Counted from the stretch's first letter, positions 46,001 through 57,191 are shown. The stretch: 64,000 nucleotides of DNA from Norana najaformis (GCA_964023275.1 OZ029925.1:9417719-9481718); one strand, 5' to 3'. Translations and numbers: made by a program. The notes: generated by a model not told the origin, from the letters alone.

Positions 46001-49000
46001 CTTTTAAATCAGGTTCCTTTAATTTTTCAGATGAGTTTCTTCAAATAGGTCTTCCAGTTTTGATACTAGTAGTTATTGTGTCTGCAACAGTAATTTGTTG
46101 CCGGAAGAAAATATCTGAAAAGCTAAAATTACAAAGGTATGAATTCTATACATGGGTTTTATTAATGAAGATATAAATGATTTTTGCACAGTGGTAATTT
46201 TTATGTTACCAGTTTTGTTTAATAATAGTGTTGCCTTCTGTGTTGTTGCATTACCTAATTATCTGAGTGCCACGTGGCTTATGGCTAAACGTTTGGCTCT
46301 TCACTGCTGTTCCTACCATATTGTCGCTGACGATGATGAGTCATGAAGCCTTTGACTGCTGTTTGTTACTCAAGACTACTACAGTGCTTTGATGAGTGAT
46401 GTTGGTTTATTATTTACAATCCATTTTATAAGATTCATAATACTATCTGATTGGTGTATATTTTTTGTGACTGATTTTGCTTGAATCCACCATCGATTAG
46501 TGCTTGATGCATTATGATAATGGCATTATAGAATGGATTAGATTTGATTATATTTGACTATGAATTTTATTGCTGCATTGTTGATAGAGGCATATACCTG
46601 GTAAATAAACTTGCCATTGCATTGCTTTCCACTTTAAGCTATCATAAAAAGTTTCTTGTGATAGGTTAGAGAGAGTTTGTATTTAAAGTAACATTAAACA
46701 TGTAATCGAATGGCATAAATTACTTGGCGTCTGCTTCAGAACTGATCAGAGGAGCTCCTGCCTCGAAAGCTGTGAAAGAATAAGTAAGTGGGTAAGTATT
46801 GCATTTGTTAACACGCCATATGTCCATCGACTGAGCAAACTGAATCGTAGGCAAAAGAATAAGTGGGTTTTGAGATGGCCAGGAGCGACTGCACTCGATA
46901 ATGAGGAAGAAAGGTGAGAAGAATAATTAAGATATGTGTCAAAATAATTCAGATTTGAGCACATTTGTGTTAAAGGGCTTTCAGACGAAATATATATCAA
47001 ATTCTCCATCGGAACCGAGAAAACCAGCAACTACCTGTAGATGCTCCACCACATCTTCCACCTCGCAATGCTGCTCTTGCTGGAAATGACCATATCAGAA
47101 CAAGCCAGCAGCTTGACGGTATGGTGGTTAATGTCTTTGTGTATTGATCTTTATCAAAGGTTTTTGTTTCCGCTACATTTTGCTATGTAGGTGATTTGTA
47201 GCTTAGCTGTATAACCCAAAAGATGGTCTGATGTGGTTAGGTTACTGTGATCCTGTATGCAGCTTCATTCGACTCACCAAGGACTGTAGAAGATTTGATC
47301 TTTGAGGGCTGATACTTGATTGATGTCTTGTATATAAGAATGTTTCTGGAAATTTAGTTATTAGGGGCTTTCAAATTGTTAACTCTCGGATGATTATTTA
47401 TTAATTATTATTTCTGTTTTATTAAGCACCACTGTCTAGCAACAAAGCATCGGTAGACGGTGCTAAGCAGCTGGGCTTTAAGGAATTGTGTGAGGTCCCT
47501 ATACGGTAACCGTCTCGGGGAGGCTCAAGCCCACGCATTTCACATTGTAAGGCGAGTGCGCAAACCATTTGGCTACCATGTCACACAATGAGCAGATAGT
47601 TTGATGTATCTTTGTAAGAATGTTTCTGGATATTTTTTTATGTAAGTCCTTTTCAAATTGTTGACCTTTCAGATGAACGGATAGTTTCAACAACCTCTAA
47701 TAAATTTAACATATTAGCCATATGTTTTTTATGTGTGCCCCTGATGTGTTAACAAGCAAGAGCAAACTGTTAATTTTATTTAACTTACAGTAATTTCTAG
47801 GCGTAACTTATTCGATAGTCTTGAAGCTGATTAACCCAATACAGACGAGTAGGTAGTGATTGGTAGTGTAGGTGTCATGACGAGCAGGTAGTAATTGGTA
47901 GTGGGCATGTACTATTATCTAGGCCACTCTCAGCCTATCGCAGACGTTATATTTTTGAAACCTTACATCAATTAGGCCAAGATATTATAATTAAGTACAG
48001 AAATAAGTGGAAGATATTTTTAGAATTCGGTTATAAACATAAAAATCGACCAATCAAATCGGACATTTAAATCACGAATTTAAATAACCCAAAATGGCGG
48101 CGTGTTGTTTTTGTGGCCTTACTGACGACGAAATTCGGCAAATTCTTGATGAATTTGCATCAGATGATGATAGTTTTGACTCATCTGACAATAAAAACCT
48201 GTCTTTTGCTACCAGTGAAGAAGATAAAGTGGTTTTGGCTGAAGAACATTCTGACATCGACTCCGAATTAGACGGCTACGCATACATGCTAGCGGACCGT
48301 GAAACTGGGTCAGGCGGATGACTTGGGCGAGATAGACAGGACTGAACAAGTAGCAGATTTTCCCATTTGACCCCTAACTGTTCCATTTACAAGCGTCTGT
48401 GGCGGACCAGCCCCTGATGCACCATTTTTGATTTTTTTCTAACTCCTTTTGGATAAGCTTTTTTGATGTGCTAGTTGAACAGACCAGGCCTGCATGGTGA
48501 GTAGAGTAGGTCAAATGCACAGAAGGCAGGTAAACCCCACAGAATAAAATGGAAAACTACTTCTCCTCTAGCATCTTATGTTTTAGAGAACAAGATCAAG
48601 AATCCCAAAGGCTGCCCCAAGAAGGCTTAATATGAATGTGAAGCATGTAAAGTTGCTTTGTGCAAAGTTTTATGCTTCCACATTTGCAACGAGCAAAATC
48701 AGATAGTGGTTCTGTGGAGTGTAAGGAAGGTAAGCAATATAGCACATCGATACAACTGTTAAAATTTCCATTCTAAATTGTCATCTTAGAACTGTTCAGT
48801 CCAGTCTATTGAGAAAGAGAAGTCGATTCAGGAGGCTTCATCCATCTTCAAGGTGACCATCCAGTGCACTCAGGCATTCATAAAAATGGCTCTTTTGAGA
48901 GCTACCAAATATTTGAAAAGGAAACAAACTTCAGTATGTTTGGCTCTCTGTGTGCCTGGCTTGTTGTAATGTTACTGTTGTTGTCCTGTTGGTGTGCATG

Positions 49001-52000
49001 CTGCAGTGTTTTTGATGTCATGGTTGTATTACTATGTATGTGTTTGGGAGGTGATAGGGTGAGTAGGCAACATGGGTGCCCCAAAATTTTTCTATCAGAA
49101 ACTGGACAGAAGGGTTGAAAGAGAAGATAAAAAGCTAAGGAATGATGTTAACCTCAAGTCTGTATGCCAAAAATTACCAAGATCTGATAAGTTAAAAATT
49201 TCTCACTTTTTAGGCATTTCTTGTTACTCCTCTGGTACGACTACTGTCTGCATACTAAAAATATTATATCTCCTTCATTTATGAAAATATTTTCAAACAT
49301 TTTGGAGGTTTTGTCTGATATTAATTGCTGCACAGTTCATTTGCTGACACTACATGAGTTGTCACTGAAAATGTTTTCTATAGGGGTTTGAATATGAAAA
49401 ATGTTTTCAAATGGGGTGGGTACAGTTTGGGGCAACCATGAGTACCTCCAAAACTTTTTCTCAAAAACTGGAAAGATGGTTTGAAAGAGGAAATAAAATG
49501 ATAAAGAATGATGTTAACCTCAAGTCTGTATGTCAAAGAATGACCAAGATCTGATAAGTTAGACATTTCTTACTTTTCATGTGTTTTCTTATATTTCCTT
49601 CAATTTGTACGACTTCATCTTACATACTAAAAATACTGTATCTCCTTCATTTATGAAAATATTTTCAAAATTCTTGTGAGGTTTTGTCTGGTATTGATTT
49701 CTGCACGATTTTTGTGCTGACACTACATATGTTGTCACTGAAATTTTTTTCCATAGGAGCCTGAACATGAAAAAAGTTTTAAACATGGGGTGGGGTACGG
49801 TTTGGGGCAACTTTGGGTACCCCAAATTTTTTTGTATCAAAAACTAGACGAATGGATGGGAAGAGGAGATAAAATGCTAAAGATTGATGGTAACCTCATG
49901 TCTGTAGGTCAAGAACTGACTAAGATACAACAAGTTGAAAACTATTTAATTAATAGGCGTTTTCCGGTGAAAATCGCTCGTCGTCAGGGCCTAGGCGGAA
50001 AAATTTCTCTCGTCGGTTAAGGGTTAAACTATAAATAAGAGTAAATGCCTACCAATTTGAAAACAGAGTGTACAGAGAAACCAAACACGGACATTTTGAA
50101 ACAAACACTGCAAAATAATGATTTATATAATTATGTTCATTTCAGACCAAAAGAAAATGTTGGCCAACATACTATGTACCATTTATGAAGAACCTCTTAG
50201 CTTTTTAGTTTTTAATATTGTTGAATAATTGTGATTTATGTCATAGTTGTTTGGGTCAGAGAGTTATGCAAACAATTGAGCTTCTGTCTTTGTTATCTGT
50301 ATCTTTAGAATGTTACCGAAGAACAGCACTGATACCGTTTGCGAATGAAGTCCCTTCAGCTGGAAATGTAGAGCGCCCATTGCACCAAAAAGCTCTTTCA
50401 CATGGTTCACAACAGTGTGAAACCATAGCACATGTGCCAAACAGCCATATCTTGCCACTTGAGCCACAGGATGGAGAATCTTCACCACAGGAGGCAGAAG
50501 CTTTGTTGCATGAGTCACTCAGCGAAAATAGTGTATCACTTCCATCATTGCACCCCGATGTTGTTTTGCCGGAGAATGTCCTTGGACGAGCGCGTCTGCC
50601 GCTTGGGTCAGCAGATGTCCAGGATGATTCAGCAACAGGGCATAATTCAAAAGACCTCCATGCTTTGTCTAATTCAGAAGATCTCAGGGGTTCACAGACA
50701 AGGCTTGGTTTCGAAGGTCTTCGTGGCTTTTGGCCAACACCTGGTTCACAAAATCTCTCCAGAACATCAGTGAGGCCTTATGCTCGTGTTCAACCTCTAG
50801 TGCGCCTACCGGGACTTAATCGTGAAGCAACCGCGCCACAACATCCTCAGGTGAATGATCCACAACATATTCAACTGAACGATCAACCAAATCTTCAGCC
50901 AAACTATCAACCAAATCTTCAGCCAAACTATCAACCAGGTATAGTGTCTTGAGCTACTGTAATCTGAAAGCTTCTACATAGTGCAAAAATACTAAAGCAA
51001 TAGACACCAACCAGTGGTCACTGCTAAGTTAAACCAGCAGGGTCTTGCCGAAGAAATTCAGAAGGGAAATTCATGGAAGCAGCAAAACAGCCATTGGGAA
51101 TTACAATCTGTACAGAGATAGGATAGGTTTTAATCCTGATCAAAAGACCAACACAGGCTGCAGAACAAACTTGCACCAAAAGAGAGTTCTGATGCCAGAA
51201 GCTGATAGCCTGAACTTTAAGAAGTGTCTAATAGATAGAAACTGTAAGGGGTAGGTTGTTAGGCCATCGATTGACCTCTTAGAAGTTGTAAGCCTTGATA
51301 ATTGGTATAGAATGATGACGGTAAAACCATAATTTAAGCCTCCAGTATTTCACAGTGGGATGTAAGGATTCCCAATTCTGGAAGACAGAGTCAAACATTT
51401 ACAAATAACTAGGCCAAGGGTGTTTCAGTGTGCTCGGCATGTCCATTTACGTAAATTTTAGATCATTGAGCTCGTGTGCTTCTGATTAAGCAAACTAGTT
51501 GTGCAGAAATTGAATTTATTTTACTTAGTCTTGCACTGGTCTAAATGCTGGTGCAACATTGAAATGTAAATCTGTCTAAAATTTCTGAGTGCCAGTCAGA
51601 AGGTTGCTTAATCAAAAGATTATGATTTTGATTTTCTCATGGCTGATTGTGCTGTCATACCTGTACAGCTGCAATTATTAGTTTGTAGTGGGCACGGTAG
51701 CCGATTGGTTAGCATGCTGAGCTTGTTGCACAGAGAATATGGCTTTGAGCCTCGGCAAGGCAGTTGCTGTGTAGGGACCTTGAGCAAGTCCACGCACAAG
51801 CATGATCCACATAACTCCTCACACTCAGCATGGTTGATGCTTTGTCTGATGGCCATGGGTGCATTTCTGAACTTTGGAAGGAGGACAATATCTAATGCAG
51901 TTGTATTTGTATATTGTACTGTACTGTATACATACATGTATGTATCTAAACACTTATGTTGTTCCTTCTTAGAACCTATTGAATATGCTTCTTTCTTGCT

Positions 52001-52708
52001 TAATTCCTTTCAATTAAAGCTCAGATAGCTAGAGAAGACACCTTGGATAAGCTTCTGAACGTGGGTTGATCTCAAGCATAAGCTTCTTGTATTCAGCAGC
52101 ATTTCTCCTCTCAGAACTGCTGTTGCGAGTTAATGTTCTCAACTGGCGATCTTCAGATTCAAATTCAATCAAAATGGAAACATTTTACAGAATTTCTTTG
52201 TCTGCATGTTGCCCAACCCAAATCAGTTTTAAGAATTTATCATTTGTTTTGCTTCTTTTAGCTCCTCTTTATCTTCTAATTCTTTGTCTTTTTTATCTGA
52301 CTTTTAAATAGATTATTATTATTAAAAAAATTTGTAACGTGCGCAGTCTGCACTAAGATTGCTTAGTGGCATATTGCTAACACATTTACTTTACGCATCT
52401 TCATCTGGCATTCAAATCCCAGTGCATTGATGAAACTGATGATTTGTTGTCAAGAGTTATGTATCCTGTATGGATAGGTTGGTCAGTTATTGTCATGCTT
52501 GACAGGTCATTCAACCTCCTCAGATTGTTGTTGAGAGAGGTGTGTAATATCGTACCTTACCTAACCTTTTGCTTCAGTTGTTAACATAATGCTCTAATGT
52601 AACTTCTGATTGAAACTGCTTTTCTTTCTAGGTGTTCCAAATCATATCGTGTTTGTAGAGAACGTCTATAGTATTGATTCAATCGGCCAAAGTCACGAAG
52701 TCACTTAA
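43024..52708 (+). CDS. TNF-receptor-superfamily-like type I membrane protein (complete, 7 coding exons)
   Basis: Putative cell-surface cytokine receptor. Exons: 43024-43206, 44230-44383, 45315-45494, 46031-46136, 46985-47118, 50309-50938 and 52632-52708 (TAA). All splice sites are GT-AG and phases agree, giving 487 aa. Residues 1-21 are a signal peptide. Residues 25-126 hold TNFR-type cysteine pairs (CGPGQF, CQKCPQGTFSS, CAKC, ENCSSTRDMICQCKDGYYA, CKKHTRC, ECYKPCP), about 2-3 cysteine-rich domains. A Ser/Thr stalk has several N-glycosylation sequons (NLS, NFS, NQT). The membrane span is about 178-196, followed by CCRKK. The cytoplasmic tail of about 290 aa has DAPPHLPPR (an SH3-type PxxPxR) and SPQE at 311-314, which fits the TRAF2 consensus [PSAT]x[QE]E. 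It also has NLQPNYQP repeats near 445-462. No death domain was seen. An out-of-frame ATG at 43017 overlaps the start. The exact family member is unknown. Confidence 0.85.
43592..43652. repeat. CATATG-rich hairpin (TNFR-like intron 1)
   Basis: CCATATGGGCTTCATATGTC at about 43592 pairs with ACTTGTGAAGCCCATATGG at about 43634-43652. CATATG recurs several more times to 43680. It resembles, but is not the same as, the CATATGGAC blocks in the inverted array at 39725-40105. Confidence 0.6.
46478..46560 (+). repeat. LINE-D 3' tail fragment (TNFR-like intron 4)
   Basis: CCACCATCGATTAGTGCTTG, ATGCATTATGATAATGGCAT and TATAGAATGGATTAGATTTG are collinear with the ends at 54375-54450 and 55290-55360. Confidence 0.6.
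46786..46850 (-). repeat. Tail fragment of the AAGT-tail family, copy 3
   Basis: AAGTAAGTGGGTAAGTATTG is followed by TTGTTAACACGCCATATGTC and ATCGACTGAGC. See 14163 and 15990. Confidence 0.45.
47400..47580 (-). mobile_element. SINE-B, tRNA-derived (TNFR-like intron 5)
   Basis: The reverse complement reads CATGGTAGCCAAATGGTTTG, CGCACTCGCCTTACAATGTG and GTGGGCTTGAGCCTCCCCGA. A-box-like and B-box-like blocks are as in 34505-34690, and the insert lies in the same orientation relative to the + strand. Confidence 0.7.
48094..48700 (+). pseudogene. piggyBac transposase remnant
   Basis: 48094-48321 is open: MAACCFCGLTDDEIRQILDE, then a Ser/Asp/Glu-rich stretch typical of piggyBac N termini. With frame changes and stops, 48360-48480 reads LTVPFTSVCGGP...APFLIFF...TDQ, similar to the VPFTG.SGP...DFF...E.TN.Y start of the DDE region. 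The middle, including the catalytic aspartates, is gone. At about 48605-48690 GCPKKA-stop-YECEACK followed by VALCKVLCFHICN matches the YxCxxCxxxLCxxxCFxxYH C-terminal domain. It is inactive as a transposase. Whether the 75-aa N-terminal ORF is expressed is unknown. Confidence 0.8.
49066..49960 (+). repeat. Tandem about 370-bp repeats inside the piggyBac element
   Basis: Units begin near 49066 (CAACATGGGTGCCCCAAAAT), 49432 (CAACCATGAGTACCTCCAAA) and 49807 (CAACTTTGGGTACCCCAAAT), the last being partial. Internal blocks such as GATGTTAACCTCAAGTCTGT and ATATCTCCTTCATTTATGAA repeat in register. Confidence 0.85.
51685..51860 (+). mobile_element. SINE-B, tRNA-derived (TNFR-like intron 6)
   Basis: GGGCACGGTAGCCGATTGGT followed by TAGCATGCTGAGCTTGTTGC is a clear A-box half. 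GGCTTTGAGCCTCGGCAAGG stands at the B-box position. The body has GGGACCTTGAGCAAGTCCAC as in the other copies, here in forward orientation. Confidence 0.75.
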
Positions 52709-52753
52709 AAGGATCGATGTTATGGAGCGACAAAGTACAATAGAACTGAGAGA

Positions 52754-52763
52754 AATAAATAAA
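52754..52763 (+). terminator. Candidate polyadenylation signal of the TNFR-like gene
   Basis: Overlapping AATAAATAAA only about 46 bp after the stop codon, implying a very short 3' UTR if used. Confidence 0.45.
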
Positions 52764-53904
52764 CAGTTTCGATATTCAACATACAACAAGTGTATGTTAC
52801 TGTAGTTGAGCAGGTGTATAGCTCTACTTCTAAAAACTTCCCCCTGATGCCCAAAATTCACCTTACTTCGCTTAATGTGCAATAGACTGTGTGCACAGTA
52901 TTGTTCATACATGATCTAATTTAACTGTAGAGATACAGGTACTGCAGGTACATTGCCTTTTACGAGCATCAGAATTACTTCACTGTCATGTTCCTGGGGT
53001 TTTCTATAATACAATACAACCAGCTTATTTATCACGTTTGGGACTGCAGAGATGTGAGAAATGACCTGAGTTTGTCAAATACTCCGGAGTTTATAGGCCT
53101 ACCTGGGTCTTTTTTTTATTCTAGTTTTTGATGATTTTAGTCATTCTTTTATGTACATGGCTGTAGTCAATGAGGTATTTTTTGGACAGACTATCTTCTT
53201 TGGTGCTTCTGACAAAACAACTGTCAAAGCAACAAGTTTTTATGGTGACTGGAAATAGGTTCTAGTAACAGAGTATTTTCTTTCAGACTAAACTGAAATG
53301 TTTGGTTGTTTCTTCCAAATTGTTTTCAACTGTATCTACAGCTGCCTTATTTGCCAACAGAACCTGCAGACCTTTGTTATGATAGTTTTGCATGCTTGAA
53401 GAGATGCTGGATCTTATTTGAGCCCTTTTTGCTGGATGTAGCAGTATCAAAATACCCAACCCCATAGTACGGTTAGCCGCACAAGATCAACGGAATAGCT
53501 TAATCTAGGCCTTAGTACTCAGTTGGGATGTGAATGCCCACAAAGGGTTGGGGTGATCCCAAATGCGGGCAGATACGGCAAGGGAGGGGTGCAGAGTAGG
53601 TCATTTTAGTAGAAGTCCTTTATGAACAACCCCTTATGAAATCTGCAGTCAACAGTGTGTTGTACATTGTTTCTTTCACAACGAATATGATTTTAAGCAT
53701 TTTTTTAAATGCCATCTAAGACTGAGTTACGTGAAATTTGTTTGTGCTTTCTGAAGAATTTGCAGTTTATGATTGCATTGTTTGATTGAGCACAACTGCA
53801 GATACAGTATACTTTTGAACAAAGATGTACTGTCTAATGGAGAGTCGTAGTACCTCTCATTATTTATATTTTGGTCACACATGATTGTTTACAATTAACA
53901 GTGC

Positions 53905-54450
53905 TGGGTTCTTTTGGAAATCGCTGCCAAGAACTATTCGTTCTGTCAGTTCTTTGATGTCATTCAGGTCTAAACTTAAGACTTATCTGTTTCAACTTGC
54001 TTACCCACCGTAGCCTAACTTCTGGTTTCTCTTGAACTATAGGAAATCGACCCGGCTTCTCCAGTGGATCCACCGCTTGCAATTCCTGCTTCGGCCTTTC
54101 ACTCAAAACTGAAAGCATTCCTCTTCCACAGGTCTTACCCTCACACCCCTTCTTCCTCTTATCTGTCTCTGCTCTCCAACCCCAAACACCACCCACCGTA
54201 GCTGCCACGCTGTCTCTCTGCCTGACTCTTGGATCTTGACCCGGAACCGAACCCTTTTGCCTATCGATTTTGTTTTGACTGAGCGCCTGTGAATAAGCTG
54301 GTCCCCACGGCACGGCTGTAGAAATCTTGGAGTTACGATTACAATTACGAATGGATTATAATTTTGATTACGATTTCGCTTGAAGCGACTTTCGATTGAT
54401 GCCTTATGCATTGTGAAAACGGCGCTATAGAATTTATTACATGAGATTAG
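53905..54450 (+). mobile_element. LINE-D 3' end, interrupted by a LINE-A insertion
   Basis: GSFWKSLPRTIRS-like coding followed by SLMSFRSKLKTYLF is the C-terminal segment of a CR1/L2-like protein. Its 3' UTR stops at 54069 and resumes at 54352. The end is TTTCGATTGATGCCTTATGC, then AACGGCGCTATAGAATTTAT and GAGATTAGATTAG. Confidence 0.75.
54070..54351 (+). mobile_element. LINE-A 3'-end copy nested in LINE-D
   Basis: Carries the end of the ORF (TTTCACTCAAAACTGAAAGC), TTGACCCGGAACCGAACCCT, TTGCCTATCGATTTTGTTTT, GCGCCTGTGAATAAGCTGGT and a GATTACAATTACGA tail. It is bounded by TGGAT at 54065-54069 and 54352-54356, a likely target-site duplication. Confidence 0.8.
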
Positions 54451-54649
54451 ATTAGACATTTGAGCAAAAATTACATATCCAGGTAACCTTTTAATATATT
54501 ACCTGTAAGGACAGCAAGTTTATATACACTCTTTTATGGCTGTTCATTATTTTGTATATATATTTTTGAACAAAAAGTTTGTTTAATAATTTATTTCAAT
54601 TCTCAGTTGCATTTAATGACTACCACTTTAAACAACTTGTTTGAAAGCA

Positions 54650-54814
<165 letters not shown>

Positions 54815-55049
54815 CTTGAAGAGGTTGAACTAGGTAGAGGGGCATTAGATAAAGCCACAAGAGGGTTGAAGGAGATGAGAAGTTTCGGAAGTCGGGTAGA
54901 TCGTTCCGTGGGTGAAGTGCAGTATTGGATACAGTAGCGGCTTCAGGATTGCTTGCCTAGGGGGGCAGAACATTTCCAGAGGGGTGCCACATTCTGGCAG
55001 TCCACCATGCACGGATATGGTCTGAGGGGCGCTGGCATATAACCAGCGG

Positions 55050-55375
55050 ATTCTTTGACTCGTGTTTGCCACGCACCGGAACAATGTTTGGCTTTCGGAC
55101 GTTCTCGGTGTTTCTTCCACGGTTTGGAATTCACTGCCTAGTTTTGTGCATTCTGTTTGTCCTCTAGCGTCGTTCAGATCTAAGCTCGTCTGCTTCAGCC
55201 TGTACATCCACCGTTACCTAACTTCTTTTTCTGACTTACTGGATTTCGACCTGGCTTCTCTCACGGGTTATTATGATCTTGACTGCGAGTTCACTTGAAA
55301 CAACCATCGATTGATGCTTTAGGCACTTTGTTAACGGCGCTATAAAATGCATTAGCTAAGTTACCGGCGCTATAA
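55050..55375 (+). mobile_element. LINE-D 3' end
   Basis: A frame reads NVWLSDVLGVSSTVWNSLPS, then SFRSKLVCFSLYIHRYLTSF. The tail CCATCGATTGATGCTTTAGG and AACGGCGCTATAAAATGCAT is the same family as 53905-54450 but uninterrupted. The terminal GGCGCTATAAAA motif is repeated once more at 55365. Confidence 0.7.
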
Positions 55376-55959
55376 AAGTCATCAGATAAGAACTCTGGCT
55401 GCAGATGTGAGTTGCCAAAGCTGAAACAGATGTTTGAAAAGTGTTCTTCAACGAGTGAACTTAGCCCTACATTTCTTGAGCTTTTAGAATAAGAAACTAC
55501 TGTAAATGACGTGATTCAGCAGCCTGTTATGTGACTGCGTCCTGATAGTTCAAGTTAGCTTGTTGTATTGTCCCGGATACGTGTAGATTTGTTCTGTAAG
55601 AAGCGCTATATAAGTTATCAAATACAATGCAATATCCTACCGGGTCCAGGTAGCTGATAGGATCCGGATAATCGAACCGGAAGCAGTTTCATCCCTTCTT
55701 CCCGTACACAAAACCCCATTCCCGACTTACCATGTACCGCCTGCACCTGAGTTAAGAAGACCAGTGCAAAGTACAAAGAGCAGGTGTACAAAGAGCAGGT
55801 GTACAAAGGCGGTCAAGAGGTCAACTTCGGTCATGATACTCCCAGACTCAGTTGGGACGTGTTCATTTATCGTTGTCAATATCAAAAAAGCAATTTTTAA
55901 TAATGCCATATATGCATATACTCATGCGTGCATTGGATGTAAGGGAGCATTCAGAGCGC

Positions 55960-56175
55960 TGAGCCTCTGTGCGTGAGGATCCCAAGGTTCGCGTCCCGGT
56001 CGTGGCTTATTTCAGAGATTTAAATCTCGGGCTAGTACGGTCCATACACAAGGACCTTAGATGGTGTGGCGCCCATTCAAACGGGCAGCGGTGGTGAAGG
56101 ATCTCACCCGATGAATTCATTGCAAAATGAGCAGGGTCGAGCCCGTACGGTCGCTATATAAAACCTATACATTTA
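55960..56175 (+). mobile_element. SINE-A, tRNA-derived, best copy
   Basis: The head GAGCCTCTGTGCGTGAGGAT and GGTTCGCGTCCCGGTCGTGG has a B-box-like GGTTCGCGTCC. The body has ACCCATTCAAACGGGCAGCG-like CGCCCATTCAAACGGGCAGC and GGTGGTGAAGGATCTCACCC, ending GTCGCTATATAAAACC. Other copies lie at 29715 (+), 24540 (-) and 33800 (-). Confidence 0.75.
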
Positions 56176-56867
56176 CATTTGATGATGGCCTGCGAGATGA
56201 CACACAGTTTGACAATGCCACCTAACTCGGCTTCACACAACAGGCGCGGTATAGGCCTACGAACTACTCTACCCCACTTCTTCGTTGACTTGCAGGTCCA
56301 TGCACGGTCTCAGCTCAGTGTACATTAGAGTACTAAACTGCCTCTGTGAAAAAATACCTGTTGTAATATAGGCCTAATAGATTAATTATTGTTAAGAGTT
56401 TTGTGTCAAACCTCCATGCCGTGTTTATTCAGTTGAACCATGGTGCTTATCGTCTGCGCGAGTAATTAATTTAGACTCGCATGATTGATTCCAAGTATTT
56501 TGCTTCACCTGCTTCACACCCCCTCGTCGTCAGTCATGCATGGCAGACGGCCAGTACGTCAGTCTGTTCGCTGTGCTCGCGTTACTTATTTGGCCCATTC
56601 CGCTAGCAAGCAATATAGTGCATGGTTTTGATAGCCGTCACCCAGTAGTAGTTCTTTTATGTTTTACTACTGTCAGACTCAAATGTATAGGCCTGCTGTT
56701 GAGAAGAATCGCGTCAAGGCCTACAGATGTGACATACGCGAATGGACCAAGAGGCCTACATCTGACACATATCACTTATGACGAACAAGCGGTCTCGTGT
56801 AAGGGTTTAATGCGGTAAACTCGGAATTACTAAAACAGGTAAGAACAAATGTAATAATCGTACAGTA

Positions 56868-57135
56868 ATCGTAAACTCGAGGTTTCTTCAGCGCCCAACG
56901 AAAGCTAAGTCGCAGCAACCAGCTTATTCACTGGTGCTCAGTCAAAACAAAGTCGATAGGCAGGAAGGGTTCGGTTCGGGTCCAGGTCTAGATTCAAGTA
57001 AAGCATGCAGGCAGGCAAGCAGGCAGGCAAGCAGGCAGGCAAGCAGGCAGGCGGGCGGGCAGGCAGGCGGCGGCTACAGTGGATGATGTTTGCAACTAGA
57101 TCTGCAGGATAGATAAGCAGAAGAAGAGGAATCAG
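56868..57135 (-). mobile_element. LINE-A 3'-end copy with internal GGCA expansion
   Basis: Reverse orientation: CGTAAACTCGAGGTTTCTTC, AACCAGCTTATTCACTGGTG and AAACAAAGTCGATAGGCAGG match the LINE-A tail. Within it, 57001-57069 is an expanded GGCAGGCAAGCA repeat sitting where other copies have TCAGGCA once or twice. Confidence 0.8.
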
Positions 57136-57191
57136 GATAGAAAACTTCGACATACACGGTCATTATTATAGCTAGGCCAAGTGTCCGGGCG

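Larger units (their letters stand above)
47831..50027 (+). mobile_element. Decayed piggyBac-family DNA transposon (TNFR-like intron 5)
   Basis: Flanked by TTAA at 47831-47834 and 50024-50027, the piggyBac target duplication. The ends are imperfect inverted repeats: CCCAATACAGACGAG on the left, and CCCTTAACCGACGAG when the right end is reverse-complemented (11 of 15 matching). Inside are an acidic N-terminal transposase ORF, a stop-ridden start of the DDE domain, and the C-terminal cysteine motif, with the catalytic core deleted. About 370-bp direct repeats fill the right half. It is in the same orientation as the host gene. Confidence 0.85.

Noticed and set aside
51639-52028. 129-codon frame in TNFR-like intron 6
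   Set aside because: Its first part is SINE-B sequence and the rest has no resemblance to any protein; it lies between exons in phase with each other.
56540-56818. 92-codon frame starting with a hydrophobic, signal-like stretch
   Set aside because: No recognised domain, no splice context, and located among repeats; not enough to call a gene.
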